Shown here one piece after another: positions 1-6,343 of a DNA stretch of 9,056 bases. The stretch covers positions 1-9,056 of the forward strand of contig JADHRO010000074.1 in the NCBI GenBank assembly GCA_016777395.1, in the 5' to 3' direction. The notes beneath the pieces were generated by a model. It was not told where the DNA came from and did not search any database. It worked only from the letters and a program-made list of their open reading frames with translations. The position numbers were made by a program, and so were the translations under genes. Numbering within the stretch: the stretch's first letter is position 1; the number at the start of each line of letters is the position of its first letter. The stretch is from Chitinophagales bacterium (lineage in GTDB: Bacteria > Bacteroidota > Bacteroidia > Chitinophagales > UBA8649).

Positions 1-51
1 ATCTTGGATTTCCTCACTTCTTAGATTTATATTTTTCAATTTATTTTCCAT
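1..51 (-). CDS. HlyD-family membrane fusion protein, N-terminus only (cut by window edge)
   Basis: Reading the minus strand from the ATG at 51-49 gives 17 open codons to the window edge: MENKLKNINLRSEEIQD. The stretch LRSEEIQD just after a short polar start matches, from memory, the N-terminus of the HlyD-like periplasmic adaptors that accompany peptidase-containing ABC exporters in Bacteroidota; the membrane anchor would follow outside the window. The start lies 19 bases downstream of the stop of the C39 ABC exporter gene, in the same direction, which is the usual exporter-adaptor order. An AAGG about 9 bases before the ATG could act as a weak ribosome site. The protein would link the inner-membrane exporter to an outer-membrane TolC-like channel. 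Only the start is visible, so the family call rests on a short motif plus context. Confidence 0.72.
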   Translation of the reverse strand, partial: MENKLKNINLRSEEIQD

Positions 52-70
52 GGTTATGCCTTGACGTAAT

Positions 71-2254
71 CTAGCTACCTAATTCTAATTGGTTTTTAAC
101 TAAAGTGTAATAGGCTCCTTTTAGCTTGGTTAATTCTTCATGCGTCCCATTCTCAATAATCAATCCTTTATCAAGGACGATAATTTGATCTGCATTTTTA
201 ACCGTACTCAATCTATGCGCAACAACTAGCATAGTTTTGCCTTTTAAATGCTTATTCAGATTCTCGACAATCACGCGTTCATTGTTTGCATCCAAGGCAT
301 TTGTAGCTTCATCCAATAACAAGAAATCGGGATTCTTGTATATCGATCTTGCGATTAAGACTCTTTGTTTTTGACCTACACTTAATCCAATGCCCTCGCT
401 ACCAACTTTCGTATTGTATCCTAAAGGTAAACTTTCGATATGCTCTCTGATATTAGCAATTTCAGCAGCTTCAAGTAACTTACTTGTATCTATTATATCT
501 TCACCAATTGCAATATTTCTAGCAATTGTGTCACCAAAAATAAATCCATCTTGCATAACTACGCCAATTCTGTTTCTCCATGATGTATTTCGAATATTTT
601 TAAGGTTGGCATTACCAAGGCTAACAGATCCAGATTCAGGATCGTAAAACTGTAATATAAGTTTTAACAAAGTTGTTTTGCCACTGCCTGAAGTACCTAC
701 GATTGCTGTTGTTTTTCCAAATGGAATTGTACAATTAATGTTAGAGAGTACTGGGGGCATTTTGGGGTCACCATATCTGAAATTAACTCCTTTAAAATGA
801 ATATCACCTTTTTCGGGTAGAATCTCAACCTTAGCATCGTTAAGATTTTCTTCGCTTTCATTATCATGTATTTCGCTGATACGCTCTAAACTGATTTTAG
901 CATCTTGGGCATCTCGAATAAATCCTATGAGTTGATCAATTGGGGTGTTAAGTTGACCAACAATAAATTGAACGGCCATCATCATACCTAAAGTCATCTC
1001 TCCATCGATAACGCCTTTAGCAGCAAGAAATATGATGATTATGTTTTTAGACTGATTGATGATTTGAGCTCCGATACTTTGCCATTGATCTAAACCTAAT
1101 GATTTTATATTAACCTTGAATAAACTTGCTTGAATATGTTCCCAATCCCAACGCATTTTACTTTCGCTGTTATTTAGCTTAATATCTTGAACCCCTTCAA
1201 TCAACTGAATCAGGTGATTTCTGTTCTTTGCTAATTCTTTAAATCGTTTATGGTCGATAAGCCCTCTCCGTTTTAAGAAGAAACTTATCCAAATGAAATA
1301 AACTATTGCCGCGATAAAGAAAACTATGAATATGAGTTTATTATAAATCATTAAAACAATCCCAAATACAAAAATATTGAATACCGAAAATAATGCGCTT
1401 AAGGAGGAGGATGTTAAAAAGTGTTCAATTCTATCATGGTCATTTACCCGCTGTAAAATATCGCCAATCATCTTAGTATCGAAAAATTTAATTGGCAACC
1501 TAAGTAGCTTCATTAAAAAATCCGATATCAAAGAGATATTTACGCGTGTTCCTATATGCAGTAAAATCCAACTTCTCAAAATCTCTACTATAGTTTGACC
1601 AGCAAACAAGAGCAGTTGAGCGATTAGTATTAAGGTGATAAATGAAAAATCTTGATTATTAATACCGAAATCAACGATGGACTGTGTCAAAAAGGGAAAG
1701 ATTAATTGTATCAAACTTCCTGCTAACATGCCAAACATGAGCTGAAAGATTAAACCTTTGTATTGACGCAAGTAATTAAACAAAAACTTAAAACCTGATT
1801 TCTGCTTACTTTCTACAGTTTGATAAAATGCAGGTGTTGGTTCGATCTCCATGATTACACCTTGCTCAAATTCATTTTTTACTGTAGATATCCAGTGTCG
1901 TTTAAACTCCTTGGTTGTGTAGGTAACTAGGCCTAATGCTGGATCAGACACCCAGACCTTCGATTTACTTACTTTGTAGACAACTACAAAGTGGTTTTGA
2001 TTCCAGTGCGCAATGCATGGCATTTTTATATTTAACAAATCCTCAAATGTCAGACGAAAGGAATTGGTGCGCATGCCAATAGTCTCAGCTGCTTGACTTA
2101 TTCCTTGAAAAGACACACCTTGTCTATCAATATAACTTATGCTGCGCAGGTATTGAAGGGAAAAGTTTTTCTTGAAATACTTTGCAATGATTCGCAAACA
2201 AGTAGGTCCGCAGTCCATTTGGTCCAACTGTTTGTATGATGGAAAGTTTTTCAT
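71..2254 (-). CDS. Peptidase C39-containing ABC exporter (bacteriocin/RiPP-type peptide secretion)
   Basis: Complete 727-residue protein of the usual length for peptidase-containing ABC transporters. Residues 1-135 form a C39 cysteine peptidase: QMDCGPTC gives catalytic Cys15, NHFVVVYK gives His88, and VSDPA gives Asp104, so the triad looks intact. Residues about 165-440 are an ABC type-1 membrane domain with six likely helices (near 168-190, 204-226, 285-305, 306-327, 394-416, 422-439). Residues about 480-727 are the ATPase: Walker A GTSGSGKT 520-527, Q-loop Gln568, signature LSVGQ 624-628 (variant of LSGGQ), Walker B FLLLDE 644-649, D-loop ALDA, switch His680. In this family the peptidase removes a double-glycine leader while the transporter exports the mature peptide with ATP. 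An HlyD adaptor gene follows after 19 bases. No precursor peptide or modifying enzyme lies in the window, so the cargo is unknown. The ATG at 2254-2252 has no Shine-Dalgarno sequence, as is normal in Bacteroidota. Confidence 0.95.
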   Translation of the reverse strand: MKNFPSYKQLDQMDCGPTCLRIIAKYFKKNFSLQYLRSISYIDRQGVSFQGISQAAETIGMRTNSFRLTFEDLLNIKMPCIAHWNQNHFVVVYKVSKSKVWVSDPALGLVTYTTKEFKRHWISTVKNEFEQGVIMEIEPTPAFYQTVESKQKSGFKFLFNYLRQYKGLIFQLMFGMLAGSLIQLIFPFLTQSIVDFGINNQDFSFITLILIAQLLLFAGQTIVEILRSWILLHIGTRVNISLISDFLMKLLRLPIKFFDTKMIGDILQRVNDHDRIEHFLTSSSLSALFSVFNIFVFGIVLMIYNKLIFIVFFIAAIVYFIWISFFLKRRGLIDHKRFKELAKNRNHLIQLIEGVQDIKLNNSESKMRWDWEHIQASLFKVNIKSLGLDQWQSIGAQIINQSKNIIIIFLAAKGVIDGEMTLGMMMAVQFIVGQLNTPIDQLIGFIRDAQDAKISLERISEIHDNESEENLNDAKVEILPEKGDIHFKGVNFRYGDPKMPPVLSNINCTIPFGKTTAIVGTSGSGKTTLLKLILQFYDPESGSVSLGNANLKNIRNTSWRNRIGVVMQDGFIFGDTIARNIAIGEDIIDTSKLLEAAEIANIREHIESLPLGYNTKVGSEGIGLSVGQKQRVLIARSIYKNPDFLLLDEATNALDANNERVIVENLNKHLKGKTMLVVAHRLSTVKNADQIIVLDKGLIIENGTHEELTKLKGAYYTLVKNQLELGS

Positions 2255-2287
2255 TGTAGTTAGTCGAGGGGGGATAAAAAAATATTA

Positions 2288-2295
2288 CGAATATA
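2288..2295 (-). promoter_or_regulatory. Weak candidate -7 element for the ABC exporter operon
   Basis: On the minus strand this reads TATATTCG, seven of eight positions agreeing with the Bacteroidota -7 consensus TAnnTTTG. It would place the transcript start about 25 bases before the exporter ATG. No convincing TTTG -33 element lies at the expected 19-21 base spacing, so this is only a candidate in AT-rich DNA. Confidence 0.22.
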
Positions 2296-2318
2296 TAATG
2301 GCTTCGATTTTAGTTTAG

Positions 2319-2327
2319 TTATCCACA
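2319..2327 (+). promoter_or_regulatory. Isolated DnaA-box match (TTATCCACA)
   Basis: TTATCCACA is an exact match to the strong DnaA-box consensus TTATnCACA. It lies in the divergent intergenic region, between the exporter start and the riboswitch. I see no second box or AT-rich unwinding cluster nearby, and no replication gene in the window, so it is not evidence of an origin. It may be a chance match or a DnaA-sensitive regulatory site. Confidence 0.3.
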
Positions 2328-2369
2328 ATTTTTAAGTTAGTCAAGCAAAGCTAACAATAAAAATTGACT

Positions 2370-2377
2370 TATCTTCG
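2370..2377 (+). promoter_or_regulatory. Candidate -7 promoter element for the riboswitch/TBDR transcript
   Basis: TATCTTCG fits the Bacteroidota -7 consensus TAnnTTTG except for one base. It ends about 5 bases before the first base of riboswitch helix P1 (2383), which is where a transcript start would be expected. The -33 region around 2347-2350 reads AAAG rather than TTTG, so support comes mainly from position. Confidence 0.33.
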
Positions 2378-2382
2378 AGAAG

Positions 2383-2463
2383 CTTTCTAGGGGTTTCCTT
2401 TTTTTAAGGAATGAGAATTACCCTCTGAACCTGATCAAATTAAGATTTGCGTAGGGAAGAAAG
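2383..2463 (+). ncRNA. TPP riboswitch (THI element) aptamer
   Basis: The conserved thi-box parts are present in order. P1 pairs CTTTCT 2383-2388 with AGAAAG 2458-2463. P2 pairs GGGT 2391-2394 with ACCC 2420-2423. P3 is a clean hairpin, TTCCTT 2395-2400 with AAGGAA 2406-2411 around five T. The pyrimidine-sensing segment TGAGA is at 2412-2416. The pyrophosphate-binding arm has AACCTGATC 2428-2436 and GCGTAGGGAA 2449-2458, with P5 as AAAT/ATTT around TAAG. In known members TPP binding lowers expression of thiamine synthesis or transport genes. Here it sits 60 bases upstream of the TBDR start on the same strand, so it should repress the receptor when thiamine is plentiful. P5 is a weak A-T helix, unlike the GC-richer common forms, but the invariant segments are intact. 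Confidence 0.95.
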
Positions 2464-2523
2464 AAGATTTGAGGATTTCATAATCCCAAGAAAGCACTAT
2501 TTTTCTAATATAAATAAAGTATT
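2464..2523 (+). promoter_or_regulatory. Probable expression platform of the TPP riboswitch
   Basis: Between aptamer and start codon lies a hairpin at 2468-2490: TTTG, a bulged A, then GGATT 2473-2477 pairing with AATCC 2482-2486 around TCAT, continued by CAAG. No U-tract follows directly, so it does not look like an intrinsic terminator; control of translation start seems likelier. A second AAGAAAG copy (2488-2494) repeats the 3' side of P1 (2457-2463) and could compete for the P1 5' strand. CATAAT at 2479-2484 is complementary to ATTATG 2521-2526, which includes the start codon. The leader just before the ATG is A/T-rich and lacks a Shine-Dalgarno sequence. The switching mechanism is inference. 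Confidence 0.45.
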
Positions 2524-4896
2524 ATGTTTAGGTGTTTTTTTATCATTATTTCTGTATTTATTTCACACGTTGCTATGGCGCAACTAACATTAACAGGCCG
2601 AGTTACTAACAATTCAGGTAATTTGAGTTTAACAGATTGTATTTTTTATTTAGATGGTGAAGCCGTGCCATTTTCAACGCTAGACAATGGAGGCTTTAGG
2701 ATAGAAAATATAAGTCGAGGCAAGCATTCCATACGAGTACTTAAGGAAGGGTTTGTTGAAAGTGCATATGAATTTGATCTACAAAAAGACCAATTTTTAT
2801 TAATTGAAATGTATTTAGAAGGCACAATTCCAGAGAATGCAGAAATATTTAAATCCCTCTTTACCGATGAGGTAATTGTCAGGGCAACTAGGGCAAGTGA
2901 TGTTACACCCACAACAAAAGTTTCTATTGATGCAGAAGATTTGGCTAAAGAAAATTTAGGTCAGGATATCACTTATTTGCTAGATCATACGCAGAGTATA
3001 GTCTCCTTCAGTGATGGTGGGAATGGAATAGGTTATACCTCCATGCGAATAAGAGGTTCGGATATGTCAAGAATCAATTTCACTATTAATGGAATTCCCT
3101 ACAATGATCCGGAAAGTCAATCAGTGTTTTCAGTTAACATCGGGGATATTGCATCTTCAGTAAATGATATTCAAATTCAAAGAGGCGTGGGAAGCAGCAC
3201 AAACGGGGCTGCAGCTTTTGGAGCTACGGTTAATTTAAATACGAATAAGTTAAATGAGAAAGCATATGCAGAGTTTAACAATTCATATGGTTCATTTGCT
3301 AGTTTGAAAAATACCGTGAAACTAGGCACGGGACTGATCAATAATAAATTTACCTTGGATGCTCGTTTATCTCATATTAAAACGGACGGATATATTGATC
3401 GCGCTCATACTAAATTATGGAGCTATTATCTTAGTGGAGCCTACTACGCTGGCAATACCATTATACGTTTGAATCATTTTTCAGGTATAGAAACCACCTA
3501 CCAAGCCTGGAATGGAGTGGATAGAAATACTTTAGAATCTGACAGAACATTTAATATCTCTGGTACAGATTTTCTTTCTACAACGGATCCTTATGATAAT
3601 GAAATAGATCAATACAAACAGGACCATTACCAACTCTTTGTCGCTCATCAAATAAATAATAATTGGGTGGCCAACGTAGGTTTGTTTTATATCAAGGGGA
3701 GAGGTTATTTTGAGCAGTTTAAGGTTCAGAGTCGGTTGATGAATTATGGTTTAGAGAATGTTTTAATAGGAAACGATACCATTGAAAGAACCGATTTGAT
3801 AAGAAGAAGGTGGCTGGATAATGATTTTTACGGGTCTACTTTCTCATTGAATTATCAAAAAATGAAAAAATTAGATTTTACCATTGGTGGGGCATGGAAT
3901 CAGTATGATGGTGATCATTTTGGTGAAATCATATGGGCTGAGTATGCTAGTAATAGCCAGATAAGAGATAGGTATTATGAGAATAATGGCCAAAAAACAG
4001 ATTTTAATATTTTCATGAAAGCAAACTACTCGTTTACAAAGCAATTAATTGGATTTGCTGACATGCAATTCCGGCGTGTATCTTACAATGTTTCGGGGGT
4101 GGATAATGATCAGCAATATGTATTCCATGACGTAGATTACAATTTTTATAATCCTAAAGTAGGATTGACATACTTGCTCAACAAGCAAAATAAAGTGTAT
4201 ACCTCATTTGCAATGGCCAATCGGGAGCCTACTAGAAATGACTTTATAGATAATGACAAAACGCCAAGCCATGAGAAACTATATAATCTTGAGCTAGGAT
4301 ATGAACATAGCGGGAAGTCATTACGTTTTAGTACCAATTATTACTACATGTATTACAAGGATCAATTAGTTCTCAACGGTGCATTAAACGATGTAGGCTC
4401 TGCAGTTAGGATTAATGTAGATCAAAGCTATAGAATGGGTATTGAGTCTTCGGTGGGTTGGGATCTTGCTAATGTTTTAAGCTTTGACGCAAATGCGACT
4501 TGGAGTATAAATGAAATAAGTTCATTTATTGATGAGAATGGAGTGGAGCATGACAAAACTAAAATAGCTTATTCTCCTCAATGGATAGGCGGTATTCAAT
4601 TTGGTCTGAATCCTTTTAAGGGCTTTAGTTTTTCTATTTCAAACAAATTTGTGGGTAAGCAATTCATAGACAATACAACAGATAACAACTTGTCTCTTGA
4701 AAAATATAGACAAAGTGATATTCGTTTTGCGTACAAAGTGGATGCAGAGACACTGAAAGATATAGAGTTTACGCTTCTACTCAATAATTTCACGAATAGA
4801 GACATAGTAAGTAATGCTTATGTTTATGCGGGTGAAGCCTATTTTTTCCCACAGGCTAAATTTAATTTTATGGCAGGAGTTAACTTCAAGTTCTAA
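2524..4896 (+). CDS. TonB-dependent outer-membrane receptor, TPP-riboswitch controlled (predicted thiamine/precursor uptake)
   Basis: Complete 790-residue protein. Residues 1-19 are a signal peptide with a hydrophobic core and a likely cut at AMA|Q. Residues about 21-97 are a carboxypeptidase-regulatory-like beta domain (GRVTNNSG... YLEG), common at the N-terminus of Bacteroidota TBDRs. A TonB-box-like DEVIVRATR is at 115-123, followed by a plug to about 240 with the motifs MRIRGSD, FTINGIPYNDPE and IQRGVGSSTNGAAAFGATVNLNT. The rest is a beta barrel ending in phenylalanine (NFKF), the usual outer-membrane insertion signal. TonB/ExbBD energy would drive import through the barrel. Sequence alone would suggest only a generic or siderophore receptor; the upstream TPP riboswitch points to thiamine, its phosphates or precursors, as known for riboswitch-linked TBDRs in Bacteroides. 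It appears monocistronic: no inner-membrane thiamine transporter or thi gene follows, and the next gene converges and overlaps its end by 11 bases. Confidence 0.93.
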   Translation: MFRCFFIIISVFISHVAMAQLTLTGRVTNNSGNLSLTDCIFYLDGEAVPFSTLDNGGFRIENISRGKHSIRVLKEGFVESAYEFDLQKDQFLLIEMYLEGTIPENAEIFKSLFTDEVIVRATRASDVTPTTKVSIDAEDLAKENLGQDITYLLDHTQSIVSFSDGGNGIGYTSMRIRGSDMSRINFTINGIPYNDPESQSVFSVNIGDIASSVNDIQIQRGVGSSTNGAAAFGATVNLNTNKLNEKAYAEFNNSYGSFASLKNTVKLGTGLINNKFTLDARLSHIKTDGYIDRAHTKLWSYYLSGAYYAGNTIIRLNHFSGIETTYQAWNGVDRNTLESDRTFNISGTDFLSTTDPYDNEIDQYKQDHYQLFVAHQINNNWVANVGLFYIKGRGYFEQFKVQSRLMNYGLENVLIGNDTIERTDLIRRRWLDNDFYGSTFSLNYQKMKKLDFTIGGAWNQYDGDHFGEIIWAEYASNSQIRDRYYENNGQKTDFNIFMKANYSFTKQLIGFADMQFRRVSYNVSGVDNDQQYVFHDVDYNFYNPKVGLTYLLNKQNKVYTSFAMANREPTRNDFIDNDKTPSHEKLYNLELGYEHSGKSLRFSTNYYYMYYKDQLVLNGALNDVGSAVRINVDQSYRMGIESSVGWDLANVLSFDANATWSINEISSFIDENGVEHDKTKIAYSPQWIGGIQFGLNPFKGFSFSISNKFVGKQFIDNTTDNNLSLEKYRQSDIRFAYKVDAETLKDIEFTLLLNNFTNRDIVSNAYVYAGEAYFFPQAKFNFMAGVNFKF

Positions 4897-5452
4897 GTTT
4901 CTTAAGTTCTTGGTTTAACCGAAAAAGGGGTAATCCCATAACATTGAAATAGTCACCTTCAATTTTTTCAATTCCAACCATACCTATCCATTCTTGAATG
5001 GCGTAAGCTCCTGCCTTATCATAGGGCTGATAATTATCTACGTAGTATTCTATTTCGGTTTTGCTAAGATCGCGAAACTTGATTTTGGTCAATTCACTAA
5101 ACAATACTTCAGTATTTTTAGAGCGCAAGCAAACCCCAGTTATCACCTCATGAGAGTTGCCGGAGATTTGCTCCAATATATCTATTGCCTCCTCTCGGTC
5201 TTTGGGTTTGCCATAAAGCACTCCTTTCATAGCAACCACAGTGTCAGAGGTGATGATTAACTCATTATCTTTCATACTTGCAATGAAAGCTTTAGCTTTT
5301 AATTGAGCTAAATATACAGGCACATCCTTGGCAGCTATATTATTTGGATACACTTCTTCAGTTTCCTTTGTTCTAATTTCAAATTCAGGAACTATGTGTT
5401 TTAATAATTCTTGTCGTCTAGGTGATTTTGAAGCTAATATAATTTGAGGCAT
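4886..5452 (-). CDS. maf: Maf-family nucleoside triphosphate pyrophosphatase (dTTP/UTP pyrophosphatase-like)
   Basis: Complete 188-residue cytoplasmic protein of normal Maf length. The N-terminal LASKSPRRQELL carries the family SxxR signature (Ser8, Arg12); TSDTVV gives the conserved Asp70; GKP gives Lys82; YDKAGAYAIQ (144-153) and GDYFNVMGLPL (166-176) complete the fold. The DKAGAYxIQ form resembles the YhdE/BsMaf group, which hydrolyses dTTP, UTP and modified pyrimidine nucleotides, rather than the YceF m7GTP group; this subgroup call is from motif memory. The family is thought to remove non-canonical nucleotides, with links to septum formation in Bacillus. It is the last gene of the ccmF operon, starting 15 bases after the UbiA gene stop, and its TGA lies inside the last codons of the convergent TBDR gene. 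The ATG precedes the conserved motif directly, so the start is secure. Confidence 0.95.
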   Translation of the reverse strand: MPQIILASKSPRRQELLKHIVPEFEIRTKETEEVYPNNIAAKDVPVYLAQLKAKAFIASMKDNELIITSDTVVAMKGVLYGKPKDREEAIDILEQISGNSHEVITGVCLRSKNTEVLFSELTKIKFRDLSKTEIEYYVDNYQPYDKAGAYAIQEWIGMVGIEKIEGDYFNVMGLPLFRLNQELKKLRT

Positions 5453-5467
5453 TGGCAGAATGTATTG

Positions 5468-6343
5468 TTAAATGAAATTTGAAATAGGAAGTAACATGCC
5501 TAAAAGCATCAACGCTTTTAGGAGATAGCTAGACCATTTATATCCTGTTGAATTTTTACTAAAGGCAGTTTGTATGATTCCTATTAATGCCAACACAATT
5601 AGTGAAAGAAGATAGAAATGCTGAAACATATTGTCTTCAACTGAGTTAGAAATGTACCCAAATATGCCAACAAAAGCCAAAAGCACAAAGATAATGATGA
5701 CTTTCGTTCCGGTAGCACCGATTAGTATTGGAAGACTTTTTCTACCACATAATCGATCTCCATCTAGGTCCTCTAAATCTTTAACTAATTCTCGAATCCA
5801 GTTAAGTGTAAAGGCGATGCTAGCATAAACCCAAACTCCGATTAGCTGCAGTGAATAGTATTTTTTTGTAAAAATAGACTGCTCCAGCCCTTGATAGAAG
5901 CATAGTAGGATGGCCATTGCGATTAAAAAGCTAACAATTAAGTTGCCAATAACTTTGTATTTACTTAAATAGTAGGCATAAACAACTACTAAGAAGCTTG
6001 CGAGTAAAAACCAGAGGTATAAATAAATAGAACATTGGATGCTCACGATCAATCCACATAAAAGACCAAGCATAATAAATGAAAAGCCAATTCTTTTAGC
6101 AATAAGGCTATTACCCTCATTGACCCATTTAAGTTTGTGATTCAGCCGATCTATTTCAAGATCCTGAACATCGTTTAACAGATATCCTCCCATGGCAATA
6201 AGTATTGTGGCCAGCATAGTAAAGAGTAGGAAGGTTGAGGTATAAATCTGAAGAAGATATTGGCAAACAAGATATTGGACAAGTCCAAGCATGAATATAT
6301 TGGGAAGCCTAAGCGTATTAATAAACAAGAAGGGTTTATTCAT
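5468..6343 (-). CDS. UbiA-family prenyltransferase (geranylgeranylglycerol-phosphate geranylgeranyltransferase-like)
   Basis: Integral membrane protein, 291 residues from the chosen ATG at 6343-6341. The frame is open to a TTG at 6355 (four more residues), but the ATG gives a sensible N-terminus (MNKPFLFINTLRLPN) and an 8-base overlap, ATGAATAA, with the stop of the upstream DUF2520 gene, which suits translational coupling. About eight or nine hydrophobic segments fit the UbiA fold. The first Asp-rich motif is NDVQDLEID (residues 57-65 from this ATG) and the second is KDLEDLDGDR (188-197); these bind Mg2+-prenyl diphosphate. The family attaches prenyl chains to quinone rings, hemes, chlorophyll or glycerol phosphate. 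Homologues in this Bacteroidota setting (beside DUF2520 and Maf) are usually annotated as geranylgeranylglycerol-phosphate geranylgeranyltransferases; the true acceptor cannot be read from sequence, and MenA- or heme O synthase-like roles are alternatives. Confidence 0.9.
   Translation of the reverse strand: MNKPFLFINTLRLPNIFMLGLVQYLVCQYLLQIYTSTFLLFTMLATILIAMGGYLLNDVQDLEIDRLNHKLKWVNEGNSLIAKRIGFSFIMLGLLCGLIVSIQCSIYLYLWFLLASFLVVVYAYYLSKYKVIGNLIVSFLIAMAILLCFYQGLEQSIFTKKYYSLQLIGVWVYASIAFTLNWIRELVKDLEDLDGDRLCGRKSLPILIGATGTKVIIIFVLLAFVGIFGYISNSVEDNMFQHFYLLSLIVLALIGIIQTAFSKNSTGYKWSSYLLKALMLLGMLLPISNFI

Noticed and set aside
390..647. 85-codon plus-strand ORF opposite the ABC exporter ATPase domain
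   Set aside because: It lies wholly antisense to conserved Walker and signature regions and shows no family motif; it is a shadow of the real gene.
1377..1598. 73-codon plus-strand ORF opposite the exporter membrane domain
   Set aside because: Antisense to a well-supported gene with no recognisable domain. A small secreted peptide was considered because of the exporter, but it has no GG-type leader ending.
2319..2340. Replication origin
   Set aside because: Only one DnaA box, no box cluster and no dnaA, dnaN or similar gene nearby.
2468..2506. Intrinsic terminator downstream of the riboswitch
   Set aside because: The hairpin 2468-2490 is A/T-rich and the nearest T-run (2500-2504) is about ten bases away, so it does not have terminator form.
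2646..2912. Minus-strand ORFs inside the TBDR gene (also 4146-4337 and 4596-4805)
   Set aside because: Shadow frames within a complete receptor gene, with no motifs.
2524..4896. Iron-siderophore receptor function for the TBDR
   Set aside because: Overall architecture would allow it, but the intact TPP aptamer directly upstream is stronger evidence for a thiamine-related ligand.
4882..4912. AAGTT-rich short repeats at the TBDR/maf junction as a bidirectional terminator
   Set aside because: Possible pairings are about 5 A/T-rich bases with poor loops and no U-tract; the repetition fits low-complexity codons at both gene ends.
4994..5260. Plus-strand ORFs opposite maf, ubiA, DUF2520 and ccmF (also 5631-5828, 7059-7280, 8301-8507)
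   Set aside because: All are antisense to conserved coding regions, without domains or initiation context; any hydrophobic look comes from the complementary gene's composition.
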